Of a stretch of 64,000 bases of DNA, positions 1-8,726 are shown in pieces (positions within the stretch are counted from its first letter, which is position 1; every line of letters begins with the position of its first letter). Where the stretch lies: contig JAEZUY010000040.1 in the NCBI GenBank assembly GCA_023420895.1, positions 46,658-110,657 on the forward strand. Direction: 5' to 3'. The stretch is from Bacillota bacterium. GTDB lineage: Bacteria > Bacillota > Clostridia > Tissierellales > Gottschalkiaceae. Made by a program: the position numbers and the translations under genes. The notes beneath the pieces are model-generated. The model worked only from the letters and a program-made list of their open reading frames with translations. It did not search any database and was not told the origin of the DNA.

Positions 1-800
1 GAGCGATGAGTGAAGAAAATGTTCTGGGACAGAAATTTTTTCTTGATGTTGAACTCATATGCGATATAGCAGAAGCCGGATATTCTGATGACGTTTTAGA
101 TACTGTGCACTACGGCGAAGTCTATGAGACTATAAAAAATGTGATGGAAAATGAAAGATACGATTTAATAGAGAAAGTTGCACAGAGAATAATAGACGAT
201 ATTTTCGAAAAGTTCGAAAAGGTTAAGGAAATAGAAGTTGCCGTTAAAAAACCGGAAGCTCCAGTTCCTGGAATATATGACTATTTCGGAGTGACATTCA
301 GAAGAAAGAGAAAAGAATTTTCTAACAGAGCATATCTGGGAATAGGCGGAAATATAGGAGACAGAAAAGAGAATATAGAAAATGCTCTTAAACTCCTTAA
401 TAAATCTGAAAGTATAAAAGTAGTTAAAGTTTCATCTCTTTATGAAACAGAGCCTTGGGGATATACGGATCAGGACTGGTTCATGAATATAGTTGCAGAA
501 ATTGAAACTGAACTGAATCCTTACGACCTTTTGGAATACTGTCAGAAAGTTGAAAATGAACTGAAAAGAGTAAGAAAAATCAGATGGGGTCCTAGAACTA
601 TAGATGTAGATATACTTCTTTACGACGGATTCGAATCGGACGATGAGAAACTCACAGTTCCGCATCCCAGAATGACTGAGAGAGCATTCGTAATGGTGCC
701 GCTTTTTGAGATAAACGATGATATCGAAATAAATGGAGAAAATATAAAGGACATAATGAGAGATTTTAAAGGTGAAGAAATAAGAAAAATCTCAGAATAA
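1..800 (+). CDS. folB-folK: Dihydroneopterin aldolase / HPPK fusion (FolB-FolK), 5' end cut off
   Basis: Bifunctional folate enzyme of the cytoplasm: dihydroneopterin aldolase makes 6-hydroxymethyl-dihydropterin, and the kinase half pyrophosphorylates it for dihydropteroate synthase. The N-terminal ~100 residues show the FolB motifs VLGQKF and VKKPEAPVPG (conserved lysine). Residues ~108-264 are FolK, with GGNIGDR, TEPWGY and the signature RWGPRTIDVDILLY. The ATG at base 6 is internal: the frame stays open to base 1 and reads Gly-Ala-Met-Ser-Glu-Glu, matching the HG-x-x-x-E region of FolB, so about 15-20 N-terminal residues lie outside the window. The enzyme identities are secure. Such FolB-FolK fusions are known in Firmicutes. 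Confidence 0.93.
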   Translation, partial: AMSEENVLGQKFFLDVELICDIAEAGYSDDVLDTVHYGEVYETIKNVMENERYDLIEKVAQRIIDDIFEKFEKVKEIEVAVKKPEAPVPGIYDYFGVTFRRKRKEFSNRAYLGIGGNIGDRKENIENALKLLNKSESIKVVKVSSLYETEPWGYTDQDWFMNIVAEIETELNPYDLLEYCQKVENELKRVRKIRWGPRTIDVDILLYDGFESDDEKLTVPHPRMTERAFVMVPLFEINDDIEINGENIKDIMRDFKGEEIRKISE

Positions 801-821
801 AATATATTTAGGGGTGAGCAT

Positions 822-2096
822 ATGAAATTACTGCTGAAAGATATCAGATATGTCGATTTAGACAGAGAAGAAGTGAAAAAAGCTTCAATAGGTATTGAGG
901 ACGGATATATAAAGTATATCGGAGATATCCCTGAAGATTTTTCCTCTGATGAAATTATAGACGGAAGAGATAAAGTTGCAATACCCGGCATTTTCAATGC
1001 TCACACCCATATTCCGATGACTATACTGAGAAACTATTCGGACGACCAGCCGCTGAAAAGCTGGCTTAACGACTATATATGGCCTGCAGAGGCTAAACTC
1101 AGCGAAGAAGATATTTACTGGGGAGCTCTGCTGGGACTGTCTGAACTAATGAAATTCGGAATAACATGTTTTGTAGACATGTATTTTTACATAGACAGAA
1201 TAGGCGAAGCTCTCGAAGAGAGCGGTATGAGAGGATTTATATCGAGAGGACTCATAGGAAATGACGATCCGGACTTTGAGCAGCTTAAAGAGACTGAAGA
1301 TTTTATAAAAAAATGGGACGGAAGAGGAAATGGAAGGATAAGAGGAATGGTCGGACCTCATGCTCCGTATACATGTCCGCCTGAATACCTTGTGAAATCT
1401 GCAGAGCTTGCGGAAAAATACGGAAAATCGATTCACATACATCTGTCTGAAAGTGACGATGAAGTTGAAGAGAGCATAAGGAAGTACGGAATGACGCCGA
1501 CTGAACATCTTGAAAAGCTTGGAATATTTAAAATAAACACTTTAGCGGCTCACTGTATTCAGCTTACTGACAGGGATATAGAGATTCTGGCCGAAAACAG
1601 AGTGAACGTTCTCTACAATCCTGTAAGCAATATGAAACTTGGAAACGGCTTTGCGAGAATTAAAGATTTGAGAGAATCAGGCGTCAATATAGCTATAGGA
1701 ACTGACGGATGTGCAAGCAATAATAATCTGTCGATTTTAGAAGAGATGAAAATAGCTTCTCTTGTAAATAAAGGGGTAGAAAAAAGTCCTACATTTATAA
1801 GCGCTGCTGAAGCTGTGAGAATGGCAACGGTAAACGGAATAAAAGCTGTCGGACTTGAAAAAGAGCTTGGAAGCATTGAAACAGGAAAGAAAGCTGATAT
1901 TACAGTTCTTAATATGGATAAGGTGAATACAGTTCCGGAGAACAGCATAATATCGTCTCTTGCTTATTCCGTTCAGTCTGATAATATATACAGTACAATA
2001 GTAGATGGAAAAGTTCTCTATAAAGACGGAGAATTTAATACTTTGGACATTGAAAAAATTAAATATAATGTAAGAAAAATTTCTCAGAAAATTTAA
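822..2096 (+). CDS. mtaD: 5-methylthioadenosine/S-adenosylhomocysteine deaminase (amidohydrolase)
   Basis: Metal-dependent amidohydrolase of 424 residues that deaminates S-adenosylhomocysteine and methylthioadenosine to inosyl products in SAM recycling. Visible metal ligands and motifs are NAHTHIPM (HxH) near residue 60, GPHAPYTCP, HIHLSES, AAHCI and GTDGCASNNN, the last typical of the MtaD/SsnA branch. An AGGGGTG ribosome site lies 6-7 bases before the ATG, and folBK ends 21 bases upstream, so the two are probably cotranscribed. Guanine or other aminohydrolases of the same superfamily remain possible, but the GTDG-x-ASNNN block favours MtaD. Confidence 0.85.
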   Translation: MKLLLKDIRYVDLDREEVKKASIGIEDGYIKYIGDIPEDFSSDEIIDGRDKVAIPGIFNAHTHIPMTILRNYSDDQPLKSWLNDYIWPAEAKLSEEDIYWGALLGLSELMKFGITCFVDMYFYIDRIGEALEESGMRGFISRGLIGNDDPDFEQLKETEDFIKKWDGRGNGRIRGMVGPHAPYTCPPEYLVKSAELAEKYGKSIHIHLSESDDEVEESIRKYGMTPTEHLEKLGIFKINTLAAHCIQLTDRDIEILAENRVNVLYNPVSNMKLGNGFARIKDLRESGVNIAIGTDGCASNNNLSILEEMKIASLVNKGVEKSPTFISAAEAVRMATVNGIKAVGLEKELGSIETGKKADITVLNMDKVNTVPENSIISSLAYSVQSDNIYSTIVDGKVLYKDGEFNTLDIEKIKYNVRKISQKI

Positions 2097-2195
2097 ATCT
2101 GTGAAAATAAAATTAGTAGAAATTGAAAAATCTATATGTTAATATTATATAGTTAAAATATGTATTTGCACTAGGCAAAGGAGATGGATAAGAAG

Positions 2196-3542
2196 ATGTT
2201 GATTAATAAAAGCAGAGAAGAACAGATTGAAATTATAAAAGAATCTATAGAAGAAAATAATATAAAATTCATCGTTCTTCAGCTAGTTGATATAATGGGT
2301 ACAGTAAAGAGCATAACACTGCCTGTAAGCCAGCTTGAAAAAATACTGAGCAATGAGGTAATGTTTGACGGATCTTCAATAGACGGATTTGCAAGAATTG
2401 AAGAATCAGATATGTACCTGTATCCGGATCTGTCGACATATCTTGTACTGCCTTGGAAGACTGATGAATACGGTATTGCAAGATTCATCTGCGATGTATA
2501 TACACCAGATGAAAAACCGTTCATAGGATGTCCGAGAGGGATACTGAGAAAGACTCTCGAAGAGGCAAAAGCGATGGGATATGAGTTCTTTGTAGGACCT
2601 GAACCGGAGTTCTATCTTTTTGAAAAAGATGAAAAAGGAAATCCGATTCTTGAAAGCAGCGATGCTGCAGGATACTTTGATATGGCTCCTATAGACAGAG
2701 GAGAAGATGTCAGAGAAATAATTTCTCTTGCACTTCAGGAAGCCGGATTCGAAGTTGAAGCGGCTCACCATGAATGCGGTCCTGGACAGCATGAAATAGA
2801 TTTCAAATATTCGGATGCGCTTCACACAGCAGATAACATCATGACTTTCAGATATATAGTAAGAAGAATTTCTGACGATTTAGGAATATTTGCGAGCTTC
2901 ATGCCGAAACCGGTTGAAGATATAGCAGGTTCAGGAATGCATATAAATATGTCTCTTTTCAAAGACGGAGAGAATATATTCTATGATACTGAAGCGAAAA
3001 ATATGCTTAGCGACGATGCAGTAAACTTCATAGGAGGACTGATAGAGCACGCTAAAGGATATACAGCAATAACTAACCCTCTTATAAATTCATATAAGAG
3101 ACTGGTTCCTGGACACGAAGCGCCAGTTTATATAGCATGGTCGCATAAAAACAGAAGTCCGCTCGTAAGAGTTCCGGCTAAGAGAGGATCTTCTACGAGA
3201 GTTGAACTTAGAAGTCCGGATCCTGCATGCAACCCTTATCTTGCACTTTCAGTAGTGCTTGCGGCTGGGCTTGACGGAATGAAAAAGAAGACAGAGCCGC
3301 CTAAATCGGTTAGAGGAAATATATACGAAATGAATTTAGAGGAAAGAGAAGAAAGACAGATAGAGTCTCTTCCAAAAACTCTTTATGAAGCAGTTAATTA
3401 TTTTAAAGAAAATGAACTTATGAGAGAAGTTCTGGGAGAACACGTTTCTGAAAAGTTCATAACAGCAAAACTTGGAGAATGGGACAGATTCAGAAAAGCT
3501 GTTCATCCATGGGAAATAGAAGAATATTTAAGAGCATTCTAA
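2196..3542 (+). CDS. glnA: Glutamine synthetase type I
   Basis: Makes glutamine from glutamate, ammonia and ATP as a cytoplasmic dodecamer. The ~448-residue length fits the GSI-alpha class. Motifs in order: FDGSSIDGF, GPEPEFYLF, HHECGPGQHEID, GSGMHINMS, NPLINSYKRLVPG and RSPLVRVPAKRGSSTRVE. No adenylylation motif of the enterobacterial type was noticed. An ATG at 2184 directly abuts the AAGGAG ribosome site, leaving no spacer, so the ATG at 2196 (12-base spacer) is preferred. A small TTTGC/GCAAA hairpin (2164-2179) touches the ribosome site. The 87 bases upstream contain no recognised GlnR site or riboswitch. Confidence 0.94.
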   Translation: MLINKSREEQIEIIKESIEENNIKFIVLQLVDIMGTVKSITLPVSQLEKILSNEVMFDGSSIDGFARIEESDMYLYPDLSTYLVLPWKTDEYGIARFICDVYTPDEKPFIGCPRGILRKTLEEAKAMGYEFFVGPEPEFYLFEKDEKGNPILESSDAAGYFDMAPIDRGEDVREIISLALQEAGFEVEAAHHECGPGQHEIDFKYSDALHTADNIMTFRYIVRRISDDLGIFASFMPKPVEDIAGSGMHINMSLFKDGENIFYDTEAKNMLSDDAVNFIGGLIEHAKGYTAITNPLINSYKRLVPGHEAPVYIAWSHKNRSPLVRVPAKRGSSTRVELRSPDPACNPYLALSVVLAAGLDGMKKKTEPPKSVRGNIYEMNLEEREERQIESLPKTLYEAVNYFKENELMREVLGEHVSEKFITAKLGEWDRFRKAVHPWEIEEYLRAF

Positions 3543-3545
3543 TAG

Positions 3546-3568
3546 AAGACCAGTTTTAAACTGGTCTT
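3546..3568 (+). terminator. Hairpin after glnA
   Basis: Near-perfect inverted repeat AAGACCAGTTT / AAACTGGTCTT right after the glnA stop. The following T content is weak (TACTTTAAATT), so it is a poor intrinsic terminator and may act as an mRNA 3' end or in both directions. Confidence 0.45.
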
Positions 3569-3589
3569 TACTTTAAATTAAATTAGAAA

Positions 3590-4867
3590 ATGACTCGAAC
3601 AGAGAAAAGAGGCGAAACCGGGAATACTATGACTGGAATAGATATTACAGAAGCAGGAAGATTTGAGAAACTTTTGGAGAGCAGAAATTTTTTAAACAGA
3701 ATTTATACTGAAAGTGAAAAAAAGCATATTTTCAGCAGAAAGAAGAGAGAGAAACAGGCTGAAACTGCAGCCGGAATATTTGCTGCAAAAGAAGCTGTAA
3801 GCAAAGCTCTTGGGACAGGAATAGGAAAAATCGGCTGGAAAGATATTGAAATTTTAAGAAATGAAAAAGGAGCTCCAAAAGTCAGACTTAACAGAGAATC
3901 TCAAATTACCGGAAGTATGCCTGAAGATACAGATATTCATATATCTATAACACATGACTGCGGAATAGCGGCCGCCGTGTGCTTTATATATTTTAATGGA
4001 AATGGAAGGAAAGTTATGAAAGAAAATATAAGACTTCCCAAGAGAAAACTAGAGACTAATAAGGGCGATTATGGAAAGCTTGCAGTTATAGGCGGCTCAG
4101 TCGGAATGGCGGGAGCGCCGTGCATGAGCTCGTTCAGTGCACTGAGAACAGGTTCAGGACTTGTATATACTGCAGTTCCGTCATCTATTTCGGAAATTGC
4201 GGCTATAAAATCGCTTGAAAATATAGTCGTTCCCTTAGAAGACGGAAATAAAGGATATTTCTCAGATATATCTTTAGAAGATTTCAAGAATAAGCTTTCA
4301 AAAGCAGATACTATAGCTGTAGGACCGGGAATGGGAAACAATCCTGAAACAGAGGCTTTTTTAAAGGGAATTCTGGAATTAGGAAAACCTGCTGTTATAG
4401 ATGCTGACGGTCTCAATATAATTGCAAGTAATAAGAATCTTCTGGATATAAATGAGAATATAATTCTGACTCCTCATCTTATGGAATTTTCGAGACTCGT
4501 CGGAACAGATATAAGAGAGATTCAGAGAGACAGAGACAGATTTGCTGAAGAATTTATAGAGAAATACAATCTGACTCTGGTTCTTAAAGGAAACAGGACT
4601 CTCGTTATAAACAGAAACGGGAGGTATGTGAACAGTACCGGGAATCCGGGAATGGCGACTGCCGGAAGCGGAGATGTTCTGACAGGAATAATAGCATCTC
4701 TTATAGGGCAGAAACTTGATTTGTTCGAAGCTGCAAAAACTGGAGTCTATCTTCATGGACTGGCAGGAGATATTGCGGCTCGGGAAAAAGGGGAATACAG
4801 TATGATTGCGGGAGATATAATAGAATATCTTCCAGAAGCAGTTAAACTAATAGTTGGAGATGAATAA
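3590..4867 (+). CDS. acpS-nnrD: Holo-ACP synthase fused to ADP-dependent NAD(P)H-hydrate dehydratase
   Basis: Residues ~14-135 are AcpS, which loads 4'-phosphopantetheine on acyl carrier protein: GIDITEAGRFEK and FAAKEAVSKALGTGIGK are its metal/CoA motifs. Residues ~150-425 are NnrD, which repairs hydrated NAD(P)H: AVIGGSVGMAGA, GPGMG and NPGMATAGSGDVLTG. The NnrE epimerase domain that usually accompanies NnrD in bacteria is absent. The first ATG (3590) has no ribosome site. The ATG at 3629, just before Gly-Ile-Asp, fits the usual AcpS start but has only a weak, distant GAGGCG. At the domain junction an internal ATG (4016) follows GGAAGGA by 5 bases, so free NnrD may also be made. alr starts directly downstream. 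Confidence 0.85.
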   Translation: MTRTEKRGETGNTMTGIDITEAGRFEKLLESRNFLNRIYTESEKKHIFSRKKREKQAETAAGIFAAKEAVSKALGTGIGKIGWKDIEILRNEKGAPKVRLNRESQITGSMPEDTDIHISITHDCGIAAAVCFIYFNGNGRKVMKENIRLPKRKLETNKGDYGKLAVIGGSVGMAGAPCMSSFSALRTGSGLVYTAVPSSISEIAAIKSLENIVVPLEDGNKGYFSDISLEDFKNKLSKADTIAVGPGMGNNPETEAFLKGILELGKPAVIDADGLNIIASNKNLLDINENIILTPHLMEFSRLVGTDIREIQRDRDRFAEEFIEKYNLTLVLKGNRTLVINRNGRYVNSTGNPGMATAGSGDVLTGIIASLIGQKLDLFEAAKTGVYLHGLAGDIAAREKGEYSMIAGDIIEYLPEAVKLIVGDE

Positions 4868-4868
4868 A

Positions 4869-6026
4869 ATGGATTACAGAACTACCTGGGCGGAGATAGA
4901 CCTTGATAATCTGAAACACAATCTTGAAGAGGTTAAATCTGCGATAAAACCCGGAACAAGAATTCTGGCCGTTGTGAAAGCCAATGCCTATGGTCACGGT
5001 TCAGTACAGATTGCAAAGCAGATGAGAGAAAGCGGAGTGGATTTCTTTGCAGTTTCTTCAATATATGAAGCGATAGAACTCAGAGAAAACGGTATAAACG
5101 AAGATATAATGGTGCTGGGATATACCCCTGAGGGGCATATAATAGAAGCGCTGAAATATGATATAATACTGACTATTTACAGCAGAGAATTCGCTTTACA
5201 GGTTTCCAGAATAGCAAAGGGGATAAAAAAGAAAGCCAAGGCTCATATAAAAGTGGATACTGGAATGAACAGACTCGGATTTCAGTACAGCGAAGAGGAT
5301 ATCGATAATATTGAGGAAATATGCAATATTGAGAACATTGATATAGATGGAATCTTCACTCATTTTGCAACAGCAGATGAGAAAAATAAGGAATTTTCAG
5401 AATATCAGTTTAAAAATTTTCTTAAATTTATAGATAAACTCAAAAAAAGGGGTATAGATATAAAGAATAGACATATTTCTAACAGTGCGGCCATAATAGA
5501 TCTTCCGGAATACAATCTCGATATTGTAAGACCGGGAATAATGCTTTACGGCTACTATCCTTCGGGAGAAGTCAATAAAGACAAGATAAAGCTTAAGAAA
5601 GTTATGTCTCTAAAGACGAGAATCTCAAATATCAAAATGATAGAAAAAGGAGAAACTGTAGGATACGGCAGAAAATTTAAAGCCGAAGATAAAACTTTAG
5701 TCGGAACTATGCCTATTGGATATGCAGACGGTTTTTCAAGACTTTTATCAGGAAAAATATCTGTAAATCATAAAGACACTAAACTCAGACTTATAGGAAA
5801 TGTATGTATGGATCAGTCGTTTGCAGACTGTACCGGTCATGATGAAATATCTATAGGCGATGAGATTGTAATATTCGGAGAAGGCGAAAATTACAATTCT
5901 GCAGAAGATCTCGCTGAAGCCATGGGAACTATAAGTTATGAAATCTTATGTCTTGTAGGAAGAAGAATTCCCAGAATATTCATAAAAGACAAAAAGAAAC
6001 TTCAGACGGTAGACTATCTTCTATAA
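4869..6026 (+). CDS. alr: Alanine racemase
   Basis: PLP enzyme that supplies D-alanine for peptidoglycan. The lysine anchoring PLP sits in VVKANAYGHG near residue 38. The second catalytic-site region appears as VGYGRKF, MPIGYADGF and GNVCMDQ in the C-terminal barrel-cap domain. At 385 residues it is the normal family length. A TTG at 4854 would extend it by five residues, but the ATG at 4869 has GGAG nine bases upstream and matches family starts. It begins one base after the acpS-nnrD stop, so the two are probably coupled. The order acpS/nnr-alr-mazF is common in Firmicutes. Confidence 0.95.
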   Translation: MDYRTTWAEIDLDNLKHNLEEVKSAIKPGTRILAVVKANAYGHGSVQIAKQMRESGVDFFAVSSIYEAIELRENGINEDIMVLGYTPEGHIIEALKYDIILTIYSREFALQVSRIAKGIKKKAKAHIKVDTGMNRLGFQYSEEDIDNIEEICNIENIDIDGIFTHFATADEKNKEFSEYQFKNFLKFIDKLKKRGIDIKNRHISNSAAIIDLPEYNLDIVRPGIMLYGYYPSGEVNKDKIKLKKVMSLKTRISNIKMIEKGETVGYGRKFKAEDKTLVGTMPIGYADGFSRLLSGKISVNHKDTKLRLIGNVCMDQSFADCTGHDEISIGDEIVIFGEGENYNSAEDLAEAMGTISYEILCLVGRRIPRIFIKDKKKLQTVDYLL

Positions 6027-6057
6027 AATGTCCACTTTAATATGTGGAGGTGATTGG

Positions 6058-6141
6058 GTGTTAAAAACCAGAAAGATGAAATACATACGTCATGAAAAAG
6101 GCTCGAAAATAACACTTAGAAGATGTGAGTACATATGGTAA
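6058..6141 (+). CDS. Possible 27-residue leader ORF overlapping mazF
   Basis: A GTG codon seven bases after a near-perfect ribosome site (GGAGGTGAT) opens a 27-codon frame, very basic (KTRKMKYIRHEKGSK). It stops at TAA inside the mazF start (ATGGTAA overlap). An ATG at 6028 would lengthen it to 37 codons but has no ribosome site. It occupies the place of the MazE/EndoAI antitoxin gene but shows no recognisable antitoxin domain. It could be a translation-coupling leader, an antitoxin remnant, or untranslated. In the last case GGGTGTTA (from 6056) pairs with TAACACTT (to 6117) to form a hairpin between ribosome site and mazF start. Confidence 0.35.
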   Translation: MLKTRKMKYIRHEKGSKITLRRCEYIW

Positions 6142-6476
6142 AAAGAGGCGATCTCTATTATGCTGATCTGAGTCCCGTCATCGGTTCTGAACAGGGAGGA
6201 GTGCGCCCTGTAATAGTTATACAGAATGATGTCGGAAATAAATACAGTCCCACTATTATAATAGCGGCTGTCACATCTCAGATAAATAAAGCAAAACTGC
6301 CTACTCATATTGAAATTAAAGCGCATAATTTTGGACTGACTAAAGATTCAGTAGTTCTTTTAGAACAGGTCAGAACGATAGATAAGAAAAGACTTAAAGA
6401 AAAAATAGGACATTTTAACGATGAAGCTATGGAAAAGATAGATTCGGCATTGAAGACGAGTTTAGGGCTTTCTTAG
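6135..6476 (+). CDS. ndoA: MazF/NdoA (EndoA) family mRNA interferase
   Basis: Sequence-specific endoribonuclease toxin of 113 residues, the usual NdoA length. Family hallmarks visible are VKRGDLYYADLSPVIGSEQGG, RPVIVIQND, PTIIIAAVTSQ, KLPTHIE and LLEQVRTIDKKRL. The arginine in GGVRPV and the threonine in AAVTSQ correspond to the catalytic pair of the Bacillus enzyme. Its own ATG has only a poor ribosome site (GTGAG), so translation probably depends on the overlapping leader or on a folded leader. No standard CopG/AbrB-type antitoxin lies next to it, which is unusual. A strong terminator overlaps its stop codon. Confidence 0.93.
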   Translation: MVKRGDLYYADLSPVIGSEQGGVRPVIVIQNDVGNKYSPTIIIAAVTSQINKAKLPTHIEIKAHNFGLTKDSVVLLEQVRTIDKKRLKEKIGHFNDEAMEKIDSALKTSLGLS

Positions 6477-6507
6477 GGACAGTGCGGCGCACTGTCCCTT
6501 TTGTTTT
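6475..6507 (+). terminator. Rho-independent terminator after mazF
   Basis: Eleven-base-pair stem AGGGACAGTGC / GCACTGTCCCT with a three-base loop, followed by TTTTGTTTT. It overlaps the last bases of mazF and closes the acpS-nnrD/alr/mazF transcript. Confidence 0.92.
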
Positions 6508-6575
6508 AAAATAAACAAATCATTATTAAAATATGGTAAAATAAAGAAGACTATAGCATTAAGGAGGTAAGGACT

Positions 6576-8726
6576 TTGAAAATAAGAAGATATCTATTCA
6601 TTATGATTCTGATATCGCTATTAGTCTCAATTCCACTTCTTGTTAAGAGAGTTTCAGTTGAAAACACGAGCAAGACTGTGGATTTTGTGCTTGACTACAG
6701 TCAGGTGACAGAGCTTGCTGAACAGTCGGAAAGACCTATTGAAGACTGGCTTAAAGATTTCAGCAGGATGGGTGTCGGAACAGTAGGAATAGAGTATGAG
6801 ACGCTTGAGAGCATGATGGAAGAAGATAGAGTTGTGTCTTGCGATATATTGGACAATATAAAAAAAGATCCGAACTGGAGATGGGAATATCCTTATGAAG
6901 TTGTGAATTTCCTGGACTCTGAAGAGCATAACGACTATTATATGATTGCAAGATTTGATGACTATGAGGCTTTTGAATTTGCTTCGCAGGGACTTCAGGC
7001 AAAGTACGGTGAAAAAGTTCACACTTTCAGCGGTTCGAATAATAATTATGTAGTTATAGAAGCGGGATATAAGGATACACTTCATAACGACTACGGAACA
7101 CTTTACGATTCTGAAGGAAAACCGGTAGTTAAAAGAAAGAATATTGTAAATTCAACTGCAATAACTCTGCCTATAGGAATAGACAGCAGAAAAGTTGAAA
7201 TGATAGAGAATGCAGGCATGAAAGTGATGCCGAGACTTACAAATCCGGTATCAGGATGGTACAGTGAAGATTTTTACAAATCTATGTCGGAAGATTATAA
7301 CAGCATTCCGGACAAATCTCCGTATATGATATTTGCCGGAGGAGAAGTTTTTGGGAATCCTAAAAATATTGACGATACTATAAAACTTCTTAAGAAAAAT
7401 AAAACGTCTGCAGGTATAGTTGAGACGGTAGTAGAAAGAAGCTACATACCTCAGAAAGGTATGCAGAAATTTCTGGATAAGATGGAATACAGTGTGAATA
7501 AAGTTTACAGTGTGCCAGATTATATTCAGAAGAGATACAAGTATATGAATTATGAAGGGGCTGAAGAAATAGGAAACGTTCTTTACAGAGCCATAACTGA
7601 AAGAAATGCAAATATAATCTATTTCAGACCTTTCATAGATGAAGAAAATCATTATGTTGAAAAAGTTAAAGATTATGAAAACATGTTTTCAGATCTTGAA
7701 ACGAGACTTGAAAGACATGGAATTGAAATAGGAGAGACGAAGCCGTATAAGATAAACTATGTGAGAAAGATAGCTGTAATGCTTCTTGGTCTTGGAACAG
7801 TGGCAGCCGGAGTTCTTGTACTGGACAGTCTTTTCAGATTGAAACAGGAAGCTCTTCTGCTTCTGACAATCATAGGAGTTTTAGGAATGGCTGTCATGAT
7901 TGCAGTCTTAGGAAGAACAGGATATATGCTGCTTGCTATAGCGACGGCGACATTCTTCCCGTCACTCGGAATAGTCTACTTCAATTCAGAAATGAAGAGA
8001 ACTTATCTGTATGACGGAAATGTGAAATTCAAGAATAATTTCATCAGAGGAACAGTTAATTTCCTTATAACTGCAATTATAACGGCTATAGGCTCGATAA
8101 TAATATCGGCAATAATGTCGAGCACAAGAAATGTGCTAGATATAGATTATTTCAAGGGTGTTAAGATAACTCAGCTCATTCCGTTTGTGGTATATGTAAT
8201 TTCATATATAGGAATGTTCGGATTTAAATCTATGAAAAAGAGAGGAGAAGATAAATTCGATTCTGAAGACTTCTATACTCTCATGAACGATACACCGAAA
8301 ATATTCTATTTTGCAGTTTTAGCTGTAATAGGAGCTGTTGGATATATTTATCTTGCAAGAACAGGACATGAGACTGCAGTTCAGCCTTCAGATGCAGAAC
8401 TTATATTTAGAAACTTCCTGGAAAGAGCATTCTATGCGAGACCTAGAACTAAAGAGTTCCTGATAGCATTTCCAGCTCTTATAATGGGAGTTACGTTTGC
8501 AACTAGCAAATTCAGACCGGGAATATTCCTCTCAGGACTTGCAGGAGTTATAGGAGTTACATCGATAGTGAATACATTCAGTCACTTTAAGACTCCGTTC
8601 CTTATTTCTCTTTCAAGACTTGGAAGTTCTATAGTGCTGGGTATAGTAGTTGGAGCTGTATATCTGCTGATTCTATATTTAATAGATTTCATACTGAGAA
8701 AGTTCAGCGGGAGCACAGCTAGATGA
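6576..8726 (+). CDS. DUF5693 family multi-pass membrane protein
   Basis: 716-residue protein of unknown biochemical role. An N-terminal membrane segment (residues ~7-23) is followed by a ~360-residue presumably extracytoplasmic domain with an alpha/beta pattern (VGTVGIEYETLESM, YIQKRYKYMNYEGAEEIGN). About nine hydrophobic segments follow from residue ~400 to the end. The TTG start is supported by a perfect AAGGAGGT seven bases upstream; a weak extended -10 (TGGTAAAAT) lies near 6534. It overlaps csaB by ATGA, so the proteins are coupled and likely act together in making or exporting a secondary wall polymer. That role is inferred from context, not from a known reaction. Confidence 0.85.
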   Translation: MKIRRYLFIMILISLLVSIPLLVKRVSVENTSKTVDFVLDYSQVTELAEQSERPIEDWLKDFSRMGVGTVGIEYETLESMMEEDRVVSCDILDNIKKDPNWRWEYPYEVVNFLDSEEHNDYYMIARFDDYEAFEFASQGLQAKYGEKVHTFSGSNNNYVVIEAGYKDTLHNDYGTLYDSEGKPVVKRKNIVNSTAITLPIGIDSRKVEMIENAGMKVMPRLTNPVSGWYSEDFYKSMSEDYNSIPDKSPYMIFAGGEVFGNPKNIDDTIKLLKKNKTSAGIVETVVERSYIPQKGMQKFLDKMEYSVNKVYSVPDYIQKRYKYMNYEGAEEIGNVLYRAITERNANIIYFRPFIDEENHYVEKVKDYENMFSDLETRLERHGIEIGETKPYKINYVRKIAVMLLGLGTVAAGVLVLDSLFRLKQEALLLLTIIGVLGMAVMIAVLGRTGYMLLAIATATFFPSLGIVYFNSEMKRTYLYDGNVKFKNNFIRGTVNFLITAIITAIGSIIISAIMSSTRNVLDIDYFKGVKITQLIPFVVYVISYIGMFGFKSMKKRGEDKFDSEDFYTLMNDTPKIFYFAVLAVIGAVGYIYLARTGHETAVQPSDAELIFRNFLERAFYARPRTKEFLIAFPALIMGVTFATSKFRPGIFLSGLAGVIGVTSIVNTFSHFKTPFLISLSRLGSSIVLGIVVGAVYLLILYLIDFILRKFSGSTAR

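Noticed and set aside
3546..3568. Operator-like palindrome after glnA
   Set aside because: Position after the stop and lack of a nearby promoter favour an mRNA 3' hairpin over a protein-binding site.
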